Positions 10,179 to 21,669 of a stretch of 64,000 bases of DNA are shown in pieces. The stretch spans positions 18,466,001-18,530,000 of the forward strand of contig CM065383.1 in NCBI GenBank assembly GCA_033060915.1, given 5' to 3'. The translations under genes were made by a program, and so were the position numbers. Numbering within the stretch: the first letter of the stretch is position 1; each line of letters begins with the position of its first letter. Under the pieces are notes generated by a model, which did no database searches, had not been told where the DNA came from, and worked only from the letters and a program-made list of their open reading frames with translations. The DNA is from Euryodendron excelsum (taxonomy: Eukaryota; Streptophyta; Magnoliopsida; Ericales; Pentaphylacaceae).

Positions 10179-12901
10179 ATGGAGGGTCTGGTGCAATGCT
10201 CGGCAAACTACGTGCCCCTCTCTCCTATAAACTTCTTGGAGCGAGCAGCTTTTGTTTATGGCAATCAAATCTCCATTGTTTATGGTGATACAAGATACTC
10301 GTGGAGAGAAACTCATGGAAGATGTCTCAAGCTCGCGTCTGCTCTATCTCAAATGGGTATCAGCCGCGGAGACGTTGTAAGTTTTCCAAATGCTCTTTCA
10401 TCTTACATCCATAGTTTCCTCTTTTCTTATAATTCCTCGTTTAACACTCCAGTTGTGCCTATATATATATATATAGGACTCTCTCTATGTAAATAGAGAG
10501 ATTCTATTCTCTCTATAGAGTTCTTCTCTTCTTCTCTCTACGTTTTATTCTAATGTAGTACATAACCATTCTAATATCGTATCAGAGTTTTTTCAATATT
10601 TTATCCTAATATAGTACATAACTGGTATCAGAGTTTTTTCAACAACCTCATTGAAATGAAACTATTTGCTAGTTATCAAGTTTTACATAGTGTTTGTTTT
10701 AGTTTGCTTGATTATTATGATTATTGAAATGAGTGATCTACTCAGAGTATATCATATGGGTCACAAAACTCAAGTCTCAACTGATATGAGTGACATGATA
10801 GAAGTGAGAGTGTGGTTAACTCCACTGAAATCTCCAAATCTCAAAATGAAGAACCAATCTAATCCCTGAGATATCCAACTCGGCTCTTCATTCACTTCGG
10901 AGCAGCCAAGTCAAGGTTGGCCATGGCAAGTCCACGGCAACACAAATTGTCAACATCCATGCCAACAATGCATCGAGATTCACGTTTTTTGTTTTCTTTT
11001 TGTTTTTAGTATGTGGATTTGCATTCTCTTCCACCTTGCATCATGTGATGATGCTACAAAAAGGACCAAGTTACGTGTAACTTCGTTCTTGCCCTAGTTT
11101 TTTTAATAACCAAATCTTGCAAATTATTCGCTGACTACTAAGTCTTTAATTACAAGCTAGTTCTAAGTGATAAATCTATATATATGTATATATATATATA
11201 TATATATATTGAGGTTTATTGTGTTCCTCTCTCATTTGTCTTTACATACACTTCATAAACGGCAGGAACCATGGTCCGTGGTCCCATAAAATTCGATCCC
11301 TATAAAAATCTGTCAATTTGTAACACGTCTTCATGCAACCTTATTCTGCTCGAAGAGTTGACCATTAATATTAAAACCCAAATAAGCTCTTGGGTCCTGA
11401 ATCCATCACTATGACTGAAATCCTGTATATTTTGTTACATGAGAAGGTTGCAGCTTTGACGCCAAACATTCCAGCACTGTACGAGTTACACTTTGGCGTT
11501 CCCATGGCCGGGGCAGTCCTTTCTGCGCTCAACACAAGCCTTGATGCACCCACGTTAGGGTTTTTATTAGAACAGTTGGAGGCCAAAATCATTTGTATCG
11601 ACTATCAATACGTCGAAGTTGTCCTGAAAGCATTGGAGATCCTCTCCTTGCAGGCCAAACGCAAACCACCCTTTCTTGTTGTCATCCGAGAGTGCGATCA
11701 AGCAACATCATCAATCCTAAAAGAACTCCCACCCGATAGCCTAGATTATGACGGGCTACTTGCAATGGGACAAGATGATTTCGAGATTAGACGTCCAAGT
11801 AATGAGTGTGATCCTCTCTCAGTGAATTACACTTCCGGTTCGACCGGAAAGCCTAAAGGCGCGGTGTACAGCCACAGAGCCGCCTATCTCAATTCCCTGG
11901 CCGAAATTTTGCGCTGCGACATGAGAGCAATGCCTGTGTTTTTATGGACAGTGGACATGTTCCGCTGCAATGGGTGGTGCTTCACTTGGGCGGTGGCGGC
12001 TTTGGGTGGCACCAATATCTGCATTAGAAACCTCTCAGCTAAAATCATCTTCGACGCGATACGTCTCCACAAGGTGACACATTTATGCGGTGCACCCGCC
12101 ATCTTGAACACGATTGCAGAATCCCCCTCCGGCCACCAGCGCCCGCTTCCTTGCAAGGTGGATATAATAGTCTCCGGAGCATTGCCGCCACTTCAAGCTC
12201 TAAACAAAGTTAAGGAAATGGGATTCAGGGTTTCTCATGCCTATGGAATGACAGAAGCCCTTGGTCCAGTGACGGTTAGATTACTGAAACCTGACGGTAA
12301 TGACCACGCGATGATCAAATGTCGGGAAGGGGTTCACAACCTGATGATGGAAGGAGCTGACGTGAAAGATCCGACGACGATGATGAGTGTGCCACCCGAC
12401 GGGAAAACCATCGGAGAGGTGATGTTTCGGAGCAATACTATGATGTTGGGATACCTTAAAAATTTACAGGCGACTCAACGGGCTTTTGGGAGCGGGTGGT
12501 ATAGGACGGGGGACCTTGGAGTCAGGCATCCAGACGGGTACATAGAGATGAAGGACCGTGCTATCGACTCGATATTGAGGTCTGGGGGAGAGACTATAAG
12601 CTCGCTTGAGGTTGAGGCAGTGGTAGCTAGTCATCCAATGGTTCTGGCGGCGGCTGTCGTCGGAAGGCCTGATGATTGTTCAGGGGAGGTGCCTTGTGCT
12701 TTTGTGAGGTTGAGGGAAGGGTGTAGTGCAAGTGCCCATGAGATTATTAGTTTTTGTGGGGATAGAATGCCGGAATATATGGTTCCTCGGAGTGTAGATT
12801 TTGGGGATTTGCCGGTGAATTCAACTGGAAAGATACAGAAATTTGTGCTCAGAGAGAAGGCCAAAGCCATGGGGAGCCTTTCTCACTCAAATGGGCATTG
12901 A
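10179..12901 (+). CDS. Acyl-activating enzyme 1-like acyl-CoA synthetase (AMP-binding)
   Basis: Two exons, 10179-10376 and 11447-12901, join in phase 0 (donor GTT|GTAAGT, acceptor GAGAAG|GTTGCA). They encode about 550 residues, the usual length of the plant AAE1/AAE2 clade. The family activates carboxylic acids with ATP to an acyl-AMP and then an acyl-CoA. Visible motifs are [11 protein letters not shown] (the P-loop-like A3 motif, about residue 215), [10 protein letters not shown] (A5), GWYRTGDLG (A7) and STGKIQK with the catalytic lysine near the C-terminus. Three positions are unusual. The family's MFHCNGW is MFRCNGW, GGENIS is GGETIS, and the DRxKD loop reads [12 protein letters not shown] with a lost Lys and one extra residue. 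The C-terminus is SHSNGH, so there is no SKL/SRL-type peroxisomal signal. The frame is intact, so it is probably expressed but may be altered or inactive. Confidence 0.88.
10377..11446 (+). other. Intron 1 of the AAE gene with a TRIM/copia remnant
   Basis: A 1070-bp intron between GTAAGT and AAG. At 10545-10640 there are two near copies of a phrase ending in GTATCAGAGTTTTTTCAA. The second includes TGGTATCAGAG, the initiator-methionine tRNA primer-binding motif of copia and TRIM elements. It is preceded by a TCTCTCTA-rich stretch that looks like an LTR end. An (AT)n microsatellite lies at about 11178-11209. Confidence 0.5.
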
Positions 12902-13044
12902 ATGGAACATTAGTGGTTTACTGGGGTATATTACGAGGGGGAAAGGCAGTAGTTGTCGAGGACCGAATAACTTCTCCCATTGAACCCCGAATAAAGTTGT
13001 ACTACTTTGAAATATTTAGTCTTTTGGGATCATGACATCATGTG

Positions 13045-13050
13045 AATAAA
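13045..13050 (+). terminator. Poly(A) signal AATAAA of the AAE gene
   Basis: AATAAA lies 144 bases after the stop codon, in T-rich DNA. Position and sequence suit a plant near-upstream polyadenylation element. Confidence 0.45.
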
Positions 13051-13350
13051 GGAATGATTTTAGTTGTGTTTTTCTTATAAAATTAGAGTAGAGACTATTT
13101 TTTATTTTTTTTTTGTTTATAACAATCAAAAATATCCATTTAATTTTTACGAGCATTCTAAAATCAATAAATACTTACTCATACACTTAACCTCCAAAAG
13201 TCAGTTATAAAGTCATAACTGTATCTACGAGCACCCACATTATAATAGAAGCTAATTTATAATCCAAATATAATAGCTCTTGTCCACTTTATGTTACCAG
13301 AGCGGTGGCTGTAGCACAAGCGAGGCACATGCGCTCACTTCTTTTCATGA

Positions 13351-13614
13351 TTTTGTGAGTTATACTTAGATTGTAGTAAAAAAAATAAAAAAAAAACATA
13401 TCAGGATTATTAAATACTCACACACATATTTTAACATCCTAATGTGGGACTCCAACCCAATGTGCAAACCCAATCTCCAGTTCTGGGCAATTAAGCCCCA
13501 ACTGTCGTAGAGACCTTGACTGAACCGACACAGGCCTTGCCCCACACCCAGACACTAGTACCCAGTTTGTTTTTTTTTTTTTTTTTACAGTAATTCAAGT
13601 ATAACTCACAAAAA
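13351..13614. repeat. MITE-like inverted repeat
   Basis: The left arm, TTTTGTGAGTTATACTTAGA at 13351 followed by TTGTAGTAAAAAAA, is the near-complement of the right arm at 13575-13614 (TAATTCAAGTATAACTCACA). The arms are about 35 bp and enclose about 190 bp. A phrase in the interior, AACATCCTAATGTGGGAC (about 13433), recurs outside the right arm at about 13669 as a direct repeat. No transposase is present, so this would be non-autonomous. The family is not recognised. Confidence 0.5.
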
Positions 13615-14405
13615 AATTTAACCTTTATAAACATACCAAATCATTAAATACTCTTACGTACACACACTAACATCCTAATGTGGGACGCAAGGAATTGTAG
13701 TTTGTGACTCCTGTTATATTCTCAATTTGTTTTACTATAGAATAATGTTATATGTGGGTGGACATTAATCGGGTTGGGGCAAGTTCAGTTTGGGCCTAAG
13801 CTATAAAAAAATTCTATCGGGCCTAAAATTATATCTCAAGCCCTCCCAAAATAAAAAATTAAATTTCTGAACCCACCCATTTATTCTAAAAAATTTTAAC
13901 AAAATGTTTTTTCTTCAAAAATAAGGCTAATTAATATAATATATGCAAATATTAGAATATTAAAATATAATATTTTATATATATTTCATGCTCAACTTCA
14001 AAGACAATTTTTAACTCCGTCCATTTATATAATTTGGTCTAAAAAAATTTCAAGTCCTATAAATAATGAGCAGACTATCGGGCTCGTGGCCATGCTTGAT
14101 GCTATACAAATAGAAGATAAAAAAAAATATACATAATTATGTAATTAAATGAAGATCCATCACTTTAAAATAAAGTACCATGAAGATAGGTTCTAATTAA
14201 CAAATGCCCTTCTGTACCATTCTTATGGAGTTTTTTTTTGTAATAATTCTGTAAAAATATGATTTTTCATTTGTTATACCCATTGAAAACGTTGAGTCAT
14301 GGTCTTCTCACTCATCTTAAGTAGATCCCATCATATAACAAGGCGGTTTATGATTGCAGTCATTTTAATTATCAATATATAACTGTTACTTTTAAATTTC
14401 AAATT

Positions 14406-14805
14406 TGTTATAAAACTAAAGCAGATAAAAAAAATAAAGACAATATATATATATATATATGTATGTAATTCTTCAGGAACTGTCAAATATTTATCATATT
14501 AGTTCTTTGGAACTATTATGGCTAGATCTTCTGGACCACCTAATACTTTTATTGATAATATAGAACCAAAGAATACAACATGAGTTTTGAAAAATTACTT
14601 ATACTGTTTCTTGCTTTCTATTTTTTCTCTACTCTTCATTTTTTATACTTTCCTGAACTCCTAAGCTCCTCTATTTATAGGAGTTTGGCCTTAGCCTTCT
14701 ACCACGAGGCAGCAGCCGCCCTTGTGATTGAGGCGGTGGCTGTTTTGAAAATTTTTAGCAACTAAGGATGCCGTGAAGTTATCCACTATAACAGCATACA
14801 TAAGA
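14406..14805 (-). repeat. 3' LTR of the minus-strand copia element
   Basis: 400 bp, paired with 24954-25344. It contains the shared words CTCTATTTATAGGAGTTTGG (a TATA-like segment on either strand) and GATTGAGGC. On the minus strand the purine-rich tract CATCCAAGGGAGAG (14806-14819) lies directly before it and acts as the polypurine tract. The outer flank is AAATT. Confidence 0.92.
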
Positions 14806-15179
14806 CTCTCCCTTGGATGACCACTTTTTAGGTATGTTCAAACTGCCTCATTAAAACCTTGTTAAAATAACCCAGCGGAAAAAAAACTTAGCGAAAGAAA
14901 AAGAGTACAGTGAACTTGTGTAACATAACCGAGTATGGGTACGTTAAAACTGTCTTGTTAAAACATTGACAAGGAAAACCCTGTGGGAAAAACCATTGGC
15001 GAAGAGAAAAGAGTACAGTACGCGACTCTTCCTTATTCAAACTTCTGGTATGAAGTTGATAGCTTCCATTGTTCAGATGAAAGATCTTTGAGACGACACA
15101 TACCAATGCCACACACTAGCTTTTCAAATGTTGCAGTTGGTAGTGCTTTAGTAAACAAATTTGTCAAATTGTCACTTGA

Positions 15180-15854
15180 ACGTATTTGCTAGACATCAAT
15201 ATTACCGCTTTTCTAAAGCTCATGTATATAGAAGAACTTTGGAGAAATATATTTCGTTCTGTCACATTTGATTTAGCCTCCCTTAATCTGCGCAATACAA
15301 ATTGCATTATCCTCGTATAATATTATCGAGGTATCTTTGACTATAGATAATACGTAGCTTTCTTGAATATGTTAAATCATGGATCTTAGCCAAATGTATT
15401 CTTGGCTTGCTTCATGAATTGTAATTATCTCATAATGATTTGAAGAAGTTGCAGTTAATGTCTACTTCATCGATCGGCAGGATATAGCAATGTTACCATA
15501 AGTAAACACATACCTAGTTTGAGACCTAGCTTTATGAGGATCAGAAAGGTAGCCACCATCAGCATAGCCATTCAATTCAAGTTGTGACTCCTTTGAATAG
15601 AATAATCCCATATCAGTTATCCCTCGTAGGTAACGCAGTATATGTATAATTCCTTTCTAATGTCTTTGTATTGGTACAGAATTATATCGTGCCCATAAAT
15701 TGACAAAGAATGTTATATCAAATCTTGTACAATTTGCAAGATAGATAAGAGCACCGATTGCACTTAGATATGGTACTTCGAGACCAAGAAGTTCTTCACC
15801 AGCTTCTCGAGAACGGAAAAGATCTTTCTGTATATCTAGTGAACGGACAACCAT
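15180..15854 (-). pseudogene. copia RNase H and C-terminal pol fragment
   Basis: On the minus strand, 15854-15657 gives the conserved stretch before RNase H (Tyr-Leu-Ser-Ala-Ile-Gly-Ala-Leu-Ile-Tyr-Leu-Ala, then a CTRFDI block). Further down, frames around 15610-15450 show the Gly-Tyr-Ala-Asp-Gly-Gly-Tyr and 'AISxRSxKQT' motifs of copia RNase H. 15350-15180 shows the final block with DLFTKALP. Stops interrupt it in many places, so it is not functional. Confidence 0.7.
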
Positions 15855-15920
15855 TTGAGAACTTAATGAATGAGTTTTGTCTATGTAAAACTACTTTAAA
15901 ACTTTTTTAGCGTATACTGA

Positions 15921-16456
15921 TTAATGGACAAGAATTCCATTTGATAAGTGCTCAATCTGTAATCCAAGACAATACATGGTTTTTTCAAGTTCTTTCATTT
16001 CAAACTCTTTTTTTAAATAATTAATAGCTTTAGTAATATCTTCAAGAGTTTCAATCAAATTCAAATTGTCAACATAGACTACAAAGACAACAAATTCGTA
16101 TTCTGATTTCTTAATGAAAACGCATGGGCAAATGGTATTGTTCACATATGCTTCTTTCAAGAGATATTCACTTAGACGATTGTATCATATGCAATTGGAT
16201 TGCTTTAACCCTATAATGATCTTTAAAGCTTGATTGAACACAAATTTCGTTGTTTTGAAATATTTGCTTCAGGCATCTTAAATCCTTCAAGGATTTTCAT
16301 ATATAGATTATTATCTAATTGCCCATATAAGTAGGCAATCACTACATCCATTAGACGGATATTTAGTCCTTCTGAGACTGATAAACAAAACAAGAATTTG
16401 AATGTAATTGCATTCATTACAGGAGAATAAGTCTCATCATAGTCAATACCAGGTCT
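15921..16456 (-). pseudogene. copia reverse transcriptase, 3' part
   Basis: Minus-strand frames encode the PGIDYDETYSPVMN block at the RT start (16456-16410), then a stretch corresponding to the segment ending in LDNNLYMKILEGF. Lower down (16160-15921) is the polymerase box, where FVVYVDNLNLIE replaces the usual YVDD with YVDN. This fits loss of catalytic function. The 5' part of the same domain lies at 20973-21080, beyond the inserted solo LTR. Confidence 0.8.
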
Positions 16457-17830
16457 TGTAAGCACCCCATTTTTTCCCGCTTTGCAGTCTCCAGTCCGTC
16501 CAGACTTGTATTCAAGTCAATATGGACATATTCTGAGTCAACTCAAATTTTCAATCCTAATCTAGTCAATCCATCACTTCGTGGGCCCTCCGGGCCCAAA
16601 TAAAGGCAAAATAACTAAAATGCCCTTAGGGGGCATTATTCGGTCCAATTCTAGTGGGCACGTCTTCTCGAAGACGGTAAGTCCCCTTTTCAAATCCAAT
16701 TCCAATTCCAATCCATCCCTCGAGAAAGTTGATTCCTCGAGGCAGTAAGTCCATTCTGTCCGGCACATTTTTCGAAGAAAGTTCTTTGAAACGGTAAGTT
16801 CCTTTAAACCCGTTATCCAGGACGAGACCCCAAGTTCCTGAGATAGTAAAACGGTCCACCTTTGGCGCCTGTTAGCTCGTCAATGCAAAAATATCCGTTT
16901 CAACACGCCTTCTGAGAAAGTTGATTCCTCAGGCGCTAAGTCCATCTAGCAGCTTCCCGAGATCAGACAGTCTCGAGAATGATCGGCGACTGTCAGAGTA
17001 GCGGAATTACTCGTAAACATCGCAACTGTCAGAGTGATAGAAACACTCGTAAACAGGTTGATATAAAGAATTGCCAACAAACCCCTATATTCGCGGGACT
17101 ACCGTCAGAGTGGTGGAAACATTCAAAACTCAGGTTAACACTAGTGCCTGCTAGCCCACTCCGGTAAAAAATAACCAAACTGCCCCTAGGGCCATTTTTT
17201 ACACGTTTCTCGAGAAAGTACCTAAGTCCTCAAAACGATAAGTCCACCTTTTCAAGATTGTCTTAGAGGCAATCCGACATGATTAGGTGCCTTCTAGTCA
17301 GTTTTGGGCCAATTTCGAGACTTTTCGGTCAAGATGACCATTTTGTCCCTAGGCATTCGAACGCCCCGGGAATCATACCGGCTCTGGGTATCAAACTAGT
17401 AACATTTGGAATATTTTAAATAGTGTTTCCAAACCTCGAGTCTTCTTCCGGGACATTCTAAGTCCGTCCCGGTAGCTTTCCAGCTCGGTTGACCGTTTTG
17501 CGCCTAATGGCCCGGTCAATCCTTCCAACAAATCTTGACATTATTTTTCAAGTCTACTACCTCCGGGACACTGCTCTAAGGGTTCTTGTCCGGTTCTGGC
17601 TTTTTGGGACATTCCTGCCCCTTTCAAATAATTTTCGGACCTAAAAATTGCATGGTAGTCACTAGTACAGGCGCCCAAATCTTCTGAAGATACATTGTTT
17701 GCCAACCTTAAAACTTTCCTAAGTGGCTGGTGCTACTAGTAGTGGCGCCAAGCCAAATATTGGCCTGGAGTGGTGCCAAAAGGAACTTTGCCTAGCGTCA
17801 CTGCAACAGGCGCCAAGTCATTCCTCTCTC

Positions 17831-17838
17831 TATAAATA
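17831..17838 (+). promoter_or_regulatory. TATA box of giant LTR copy 1
   Basis: TATAAATA within CTCTCTATAAATACAGAACC. The same box sits at 53889-53896 in the second copy with the same surroundings. It probably marks the U3/R boundary. The next few hundred bases would then be transcribed. Confidence 0.65.
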
Positions 17839-18469
17839 CAGAACCTCTTCAAGCATGAAAAAGGTCCGCAAACTCAATCTAAAAAACCTCCTCTTCGATA
17901 TACAGAGCTTGTAGCCCCTCTAAACCCTAGTTTTCTTTAGGTTTTCCAAAATCCTAGCCCCCATGTACAAGCTCTAGCTCATATATACTCCCATACACTC
18001 CTATACACTCATATACTAGCCTCCAAAGTCTCCATTAAAGACTTGAAGTGCTGTAACCCAAAGCTCTCGAAGATCAAGACGAAGACTGAAGCAAAGACTG
18101 AAGCAAAACAAGAAAAACAAAGCTCGCAAAGCAAAGCAAAATAAAGAAGATACAAGGTAGGCTCTCTATTTAAGTTTACGCATCTTCCCCCTCTCTCTTC
18201 TCCCTCCGAACCCACTTGGATTTTCTTTTATTTTAATCCCCCATCTTCTTCCCCCCCTTTTTTGCATGTTTGAAACAAGGGACTTCCTAGTCCATATGTA
18301 GGATTAGGCTATTAGAGGTCACCGTGTCGGGGACTTTCTTTTAGTCTAACCGGAGACCACGTGGGTCCAACCCCCTTGATTATGTGGTGAAGCCTTTAAC
18401 CTTATATGTTCACGACCCCAACTTGCATTGTGCCTATCATGATCTTGCATTCCTCCAAATTTCATTTTC

Positions 18470-20450
18470 AGACTTGTTTTCAAAATGCTTGCATCAAAAT
18501 CATTTTCAAAACTTGCATTAAATTTTCTTTTTCAAAACTTGTTTTCAAAATCACAATCCTAAGGTGATTCTAGCCTTTCGATGGCTAGGGCTGCTTTAGG
18601 AAAGTGTTACATTTAAAGTAACCAATATGATCCATATTTTCAAATCATTGTTGTTTTCAAAACCACTATCTTAAAGTGGTTCTAACATTTTTATGGTTAG
18701 AATTGATTTAGGAAAGTGAGATATTTATATGGACTTCTAAAAATTCTCTTTTTAAATCTCTCTTTCTAAAAATCCCTTTCCTAACATACTTTCTAAAACT
18801 TCTCTCCAACTCTCTTTTCAAAATTCCTTTCCAAAATTATTTTCTAAAAACTCCTTTCAAAAATCTATTTTTCAAAACTCCTTTTTAAATTCCTTTCCAA
18901 AAAGCTCTCTTCAAAATTAACTTTCTAAAAACTCCTTCCTAAAATCCCTTTCTAATAACTCTTTTTCTAGATCTCTTTTCAAAAATCTTTTTTCAAAAAC
19001 TCATTTTTCAAAATCTCTTTTCTTGGAGCCTAAGTCAAGCCCTAGAGCCGACAATTAGGAAACCCTAATTTTTCTTCCCAAAAACATGATTTTCAATTTC
19101 CTATTTTGGCCTCAAAACCTAAGTTTTCAAAACCTCTCATTTTCTATATCAAAACTATATATATTTTCAAAACCTATTTTTTACATCAAAACTATAGTCT
19201 TCAAAATCTAAGATTTCCAAAACTTCCTCTTCCCAATTCCACGTCAAATCCAATCTTCTGTTTTTAGAAACAAAATCAAACCATCTCTTTTTAGAAACAA
19301 AATTCAATCCTTTGTTTTAGGAAATAGGAATCTCCATCCTTCCTAGTCTAAATCTTTCCTAATCCACTCCTTCCTAATCTCATACCTTCCTAAACCTTAG
19401 GGTTCCAAAACTTGAATTTTTAAATCTTTCCTTAAACTATAAGCTTCTTAATCTTTCCTAATTCTAACCTCTCCTAATTCCATCTCTTTCCAAATCTAAA
19501 TCTTCAAATCTTTTTTAAATTTAAACATTTCCTAAATTCTAAAACTCAAATTTCAAATCTTTTCAAAACTCTAAACTTTCTTAAATTCAAATCTTTCTAA
19601 AATTCTAAACTAAATTTCCTAAATTTCAAATCTTTCCAAATCCAAAACTTTCTTAAGTTAAAACTTTCTAAATTCCAAATCTTTTTTACTTTAAACTTTC
19701 CTAATTCAAATCTTTCCAAGAATCTTAAACTTTCCTATTTCAAAACTTTCTTATTTCAAAACATTTCAATTTCCAAAACTTTCCAATTCTAATTCTTTCC
19801 TAAAACGAAAACTTTCCTAAATCGAAACTTTCTTAAAATGAAACTTTCCTATTTTGAAACTTTCCTAAATCGAGACTTTCCTAATCCGAATCTTTTCTAA
19901 ATCCAATCTTCCTTAATCTTCCAAGTCCAACATTCGAGTCAAATATTTCTTAATCTCAAGTCTTTCCTAAATCCTATCTTCCTAAGTCTAGGTTTCCTAA
20001 ATCTCTATCTTTCCAAATCAAAGTCCAACATCGTCAATTCCAAATTTCAAATTCCAATCTTCCATTCTAAGTTCAAATCAAATCATTTTTCTAATCAAAA
20101 TCTCTTTTTCAAATCAAACATTCTATTTTCTATCGGACTCTTGTCCGAGCTACGACTGACCTGATTCTTCAAAAAAGATACGTAAGCAACTCTCATGGGT
20201 GCGATCACAACCTTTTTCAAATCTCCAATTCCACAACCTTTTTCAATTTCCAATTCCATGATCTATTTCAAACTTCCAATTTCAAATTTCCAATTCTAAA
20301 TCTCTATTTTCAATCTCTAAAATTTTCTTTCAAAATCAAATCTATATTTTCAAATCTCTTTTCAAATCAAATCAAGTTCCTTTTAAATCTATTTCCAAAT
20401 CTATTTTCAAACTCTCTTCTCTTGCAATTGCATATCATGCATCATTCTTT
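18470..20450 (+). repeat. Low-complexity C/T/A tract with degenerate ~10-bp repeats (copy 1)
   Basis: Nearly 2 kb built from variants of CTTTCCTAAA, TTTTCAAAA and AAATCTTTCC. There is very little G on the + strand, giving a strong and sustained strand asymmetry. The same architecture, with different detail, occupies 54510-56880 in copy 2. It is interrupted only by a short conserved G-containing block at about 20140-20210. Confidence 0.8.
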
Positions 20451-20972
20451 TAAAAAAAAATTTCTAAAGTGAATAGTTTTGGACATTTGTTAATTGAAGA
20501 CACTATTGGGTGAATCTAGGGTGAATAGACATGTAGGTACCGCAAGGGCGAGGTAGGGTGATGGCTTAGTGCGTCTTCCCTACACGTAACCAACCTCCGA
20601 ATTTAGATCGCTGTTTTCGAAAGACTAAAATGGAGTTATTTTTCAAAAAGAGCTTAAATATTTTTCAAAGGTTACCAAACAACCTGTTTTCTTAAAAACT
20701 CTCTCTTGAGGAAGTGTTTTCCAAATTGTTTTCTAAAAACCCTAAGTGTAGTCTTCGGATTGTGCTTAGTTTTTAGGTGACCTAACTCACCTTAATTAAG
20801 TTAGGTGGCGACTCCAAATCTTTTCTAAAAACCCTTTATTCAAATCAAATTTTCAATTCAAACCTAGTCGCACTCATTCTTCTGGGAGAATGAGTTCTAA
20901 CGAGAGAGTACAGTATTTTTCCCACTTATGTGTGTATTCCTTGAGTGTGAAAAATCTGGGCACAACAAGTCT

Positions 20973-21660
20973 CTACAAGAAATCTTGTGCTACGAGTCGG
21001 GCTTTATATCGTACTATTTCAGTTTTCTCATTTCGCTTTCGTACAAATACCCATTTATATTCAACTAGTTTCACATCTTCAGGTGTGTAAATTACATGTC
21101 CAAATTCTTTATGTTATGCTAATGAGTATAATTTTGCCTCAATAGCGCTTTCCATTTTGGTCAATCACTTCTACGTCGACATTCGTCGACTATTTGTGGT
21201 TCAGTCTTTTTATTACTTCTGGTAATACCAAGAGCTACTTTAAATAAAAATAGTTGTCGATAACCATCTTATTTCTATTCCAACTTTCCCATGTATTCAT
21301 ATAACCAATTGAGATCTCATTATTTTCAGGTACCATATCACCTGCAGGAGATATCTCTTTAGGAGGTTTCTCTTTTGGAAATTCTTCTTCAGGATTTTCT
21401 TTTTTAGAAAGTTTAAATATTGTGTTCTCTTCAGGAGCACCAACTTGCTTATGCATTTTCCTTGTGTCTTCCTTTTTCTAATAACAGTGTCTTTTACACC
21501 GACGGGCCTCATACGCTTCATGCGTGTTTTAGATTCATTTGCTACTGTACTCATAGATTGTCCTACAGGGTCATCAATACGTGCTAGAGTATTAGGAGCT
21601 AGTATATGTGATTTTGTCACATTCTTTATGCCGGTGAACACATCAGGCAATTGATTTGCA
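20973..21660 (-). pseudogene. copia reverse transcriptase 5' part and linker
   Basis: On the minus strand, 21060-20975 reads the KWVFVRKRNEKT and YKARLVAQDF blocks that open the RT domain. They are broken by a stop just before the solo LTR. The domain resumes at 16456 on the far side. 21660-21080 encodes the hydrophilic linker between integrase and RT (Lys/Glu/Pro-rich), with frameshifts. Confidence 0.75.
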
Positions 21661-21669
21661 ATTATCTGT

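Larger units (their letters stand above)
12902..14400 (+). other. Intergenic DNA downstream of the AAE gene
   Basis: AT-rich DNA with the poly(A) signal, the inverted repeat at 13351-13614 and short A/T runs. No gene is supported. Confidence 0.5.
16457..20967 (+). mobile_element. Giant solo LTR, copy 1 (4.5 kb), nested in copia RT
   Basis: It begins TGTAAGCACCCC and ends GGGCACAACA. The flanks are GGTCT (16452-16456) and AGTCT (20968-20972), a 5-bp target duplication with one mismatch. There is no coding capacity. Order of parts: a GC-moderate segment with 'AGAGTAGCGGAA'-type repeats (16990-17130), a TATA box, a short leader, then about 2 kb of C/T/A tract. Next come a conserved block at 20147-20190 (CTACGACTGACCTGATTC then GATACGTAAGCAA) and GGTGGCGACTCC (20804-20815). 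No internal terminal repeats are found, so this is one LTR and not a short element. The last two blocks are familiar from long LTRs of Ogre/Tat gypsy elements. A homologous copy lies at 52408-57400. Confidence 0.8.

Noticed and set aside
16457..20967. Interpretation as a LARD or DNA transposon
   Set aside because: There are no internal terminal repeats, no inverted ends beyond TG/CA, and a 5-bp duplication typical of LTR integration. A solo LTR explains it more simply.
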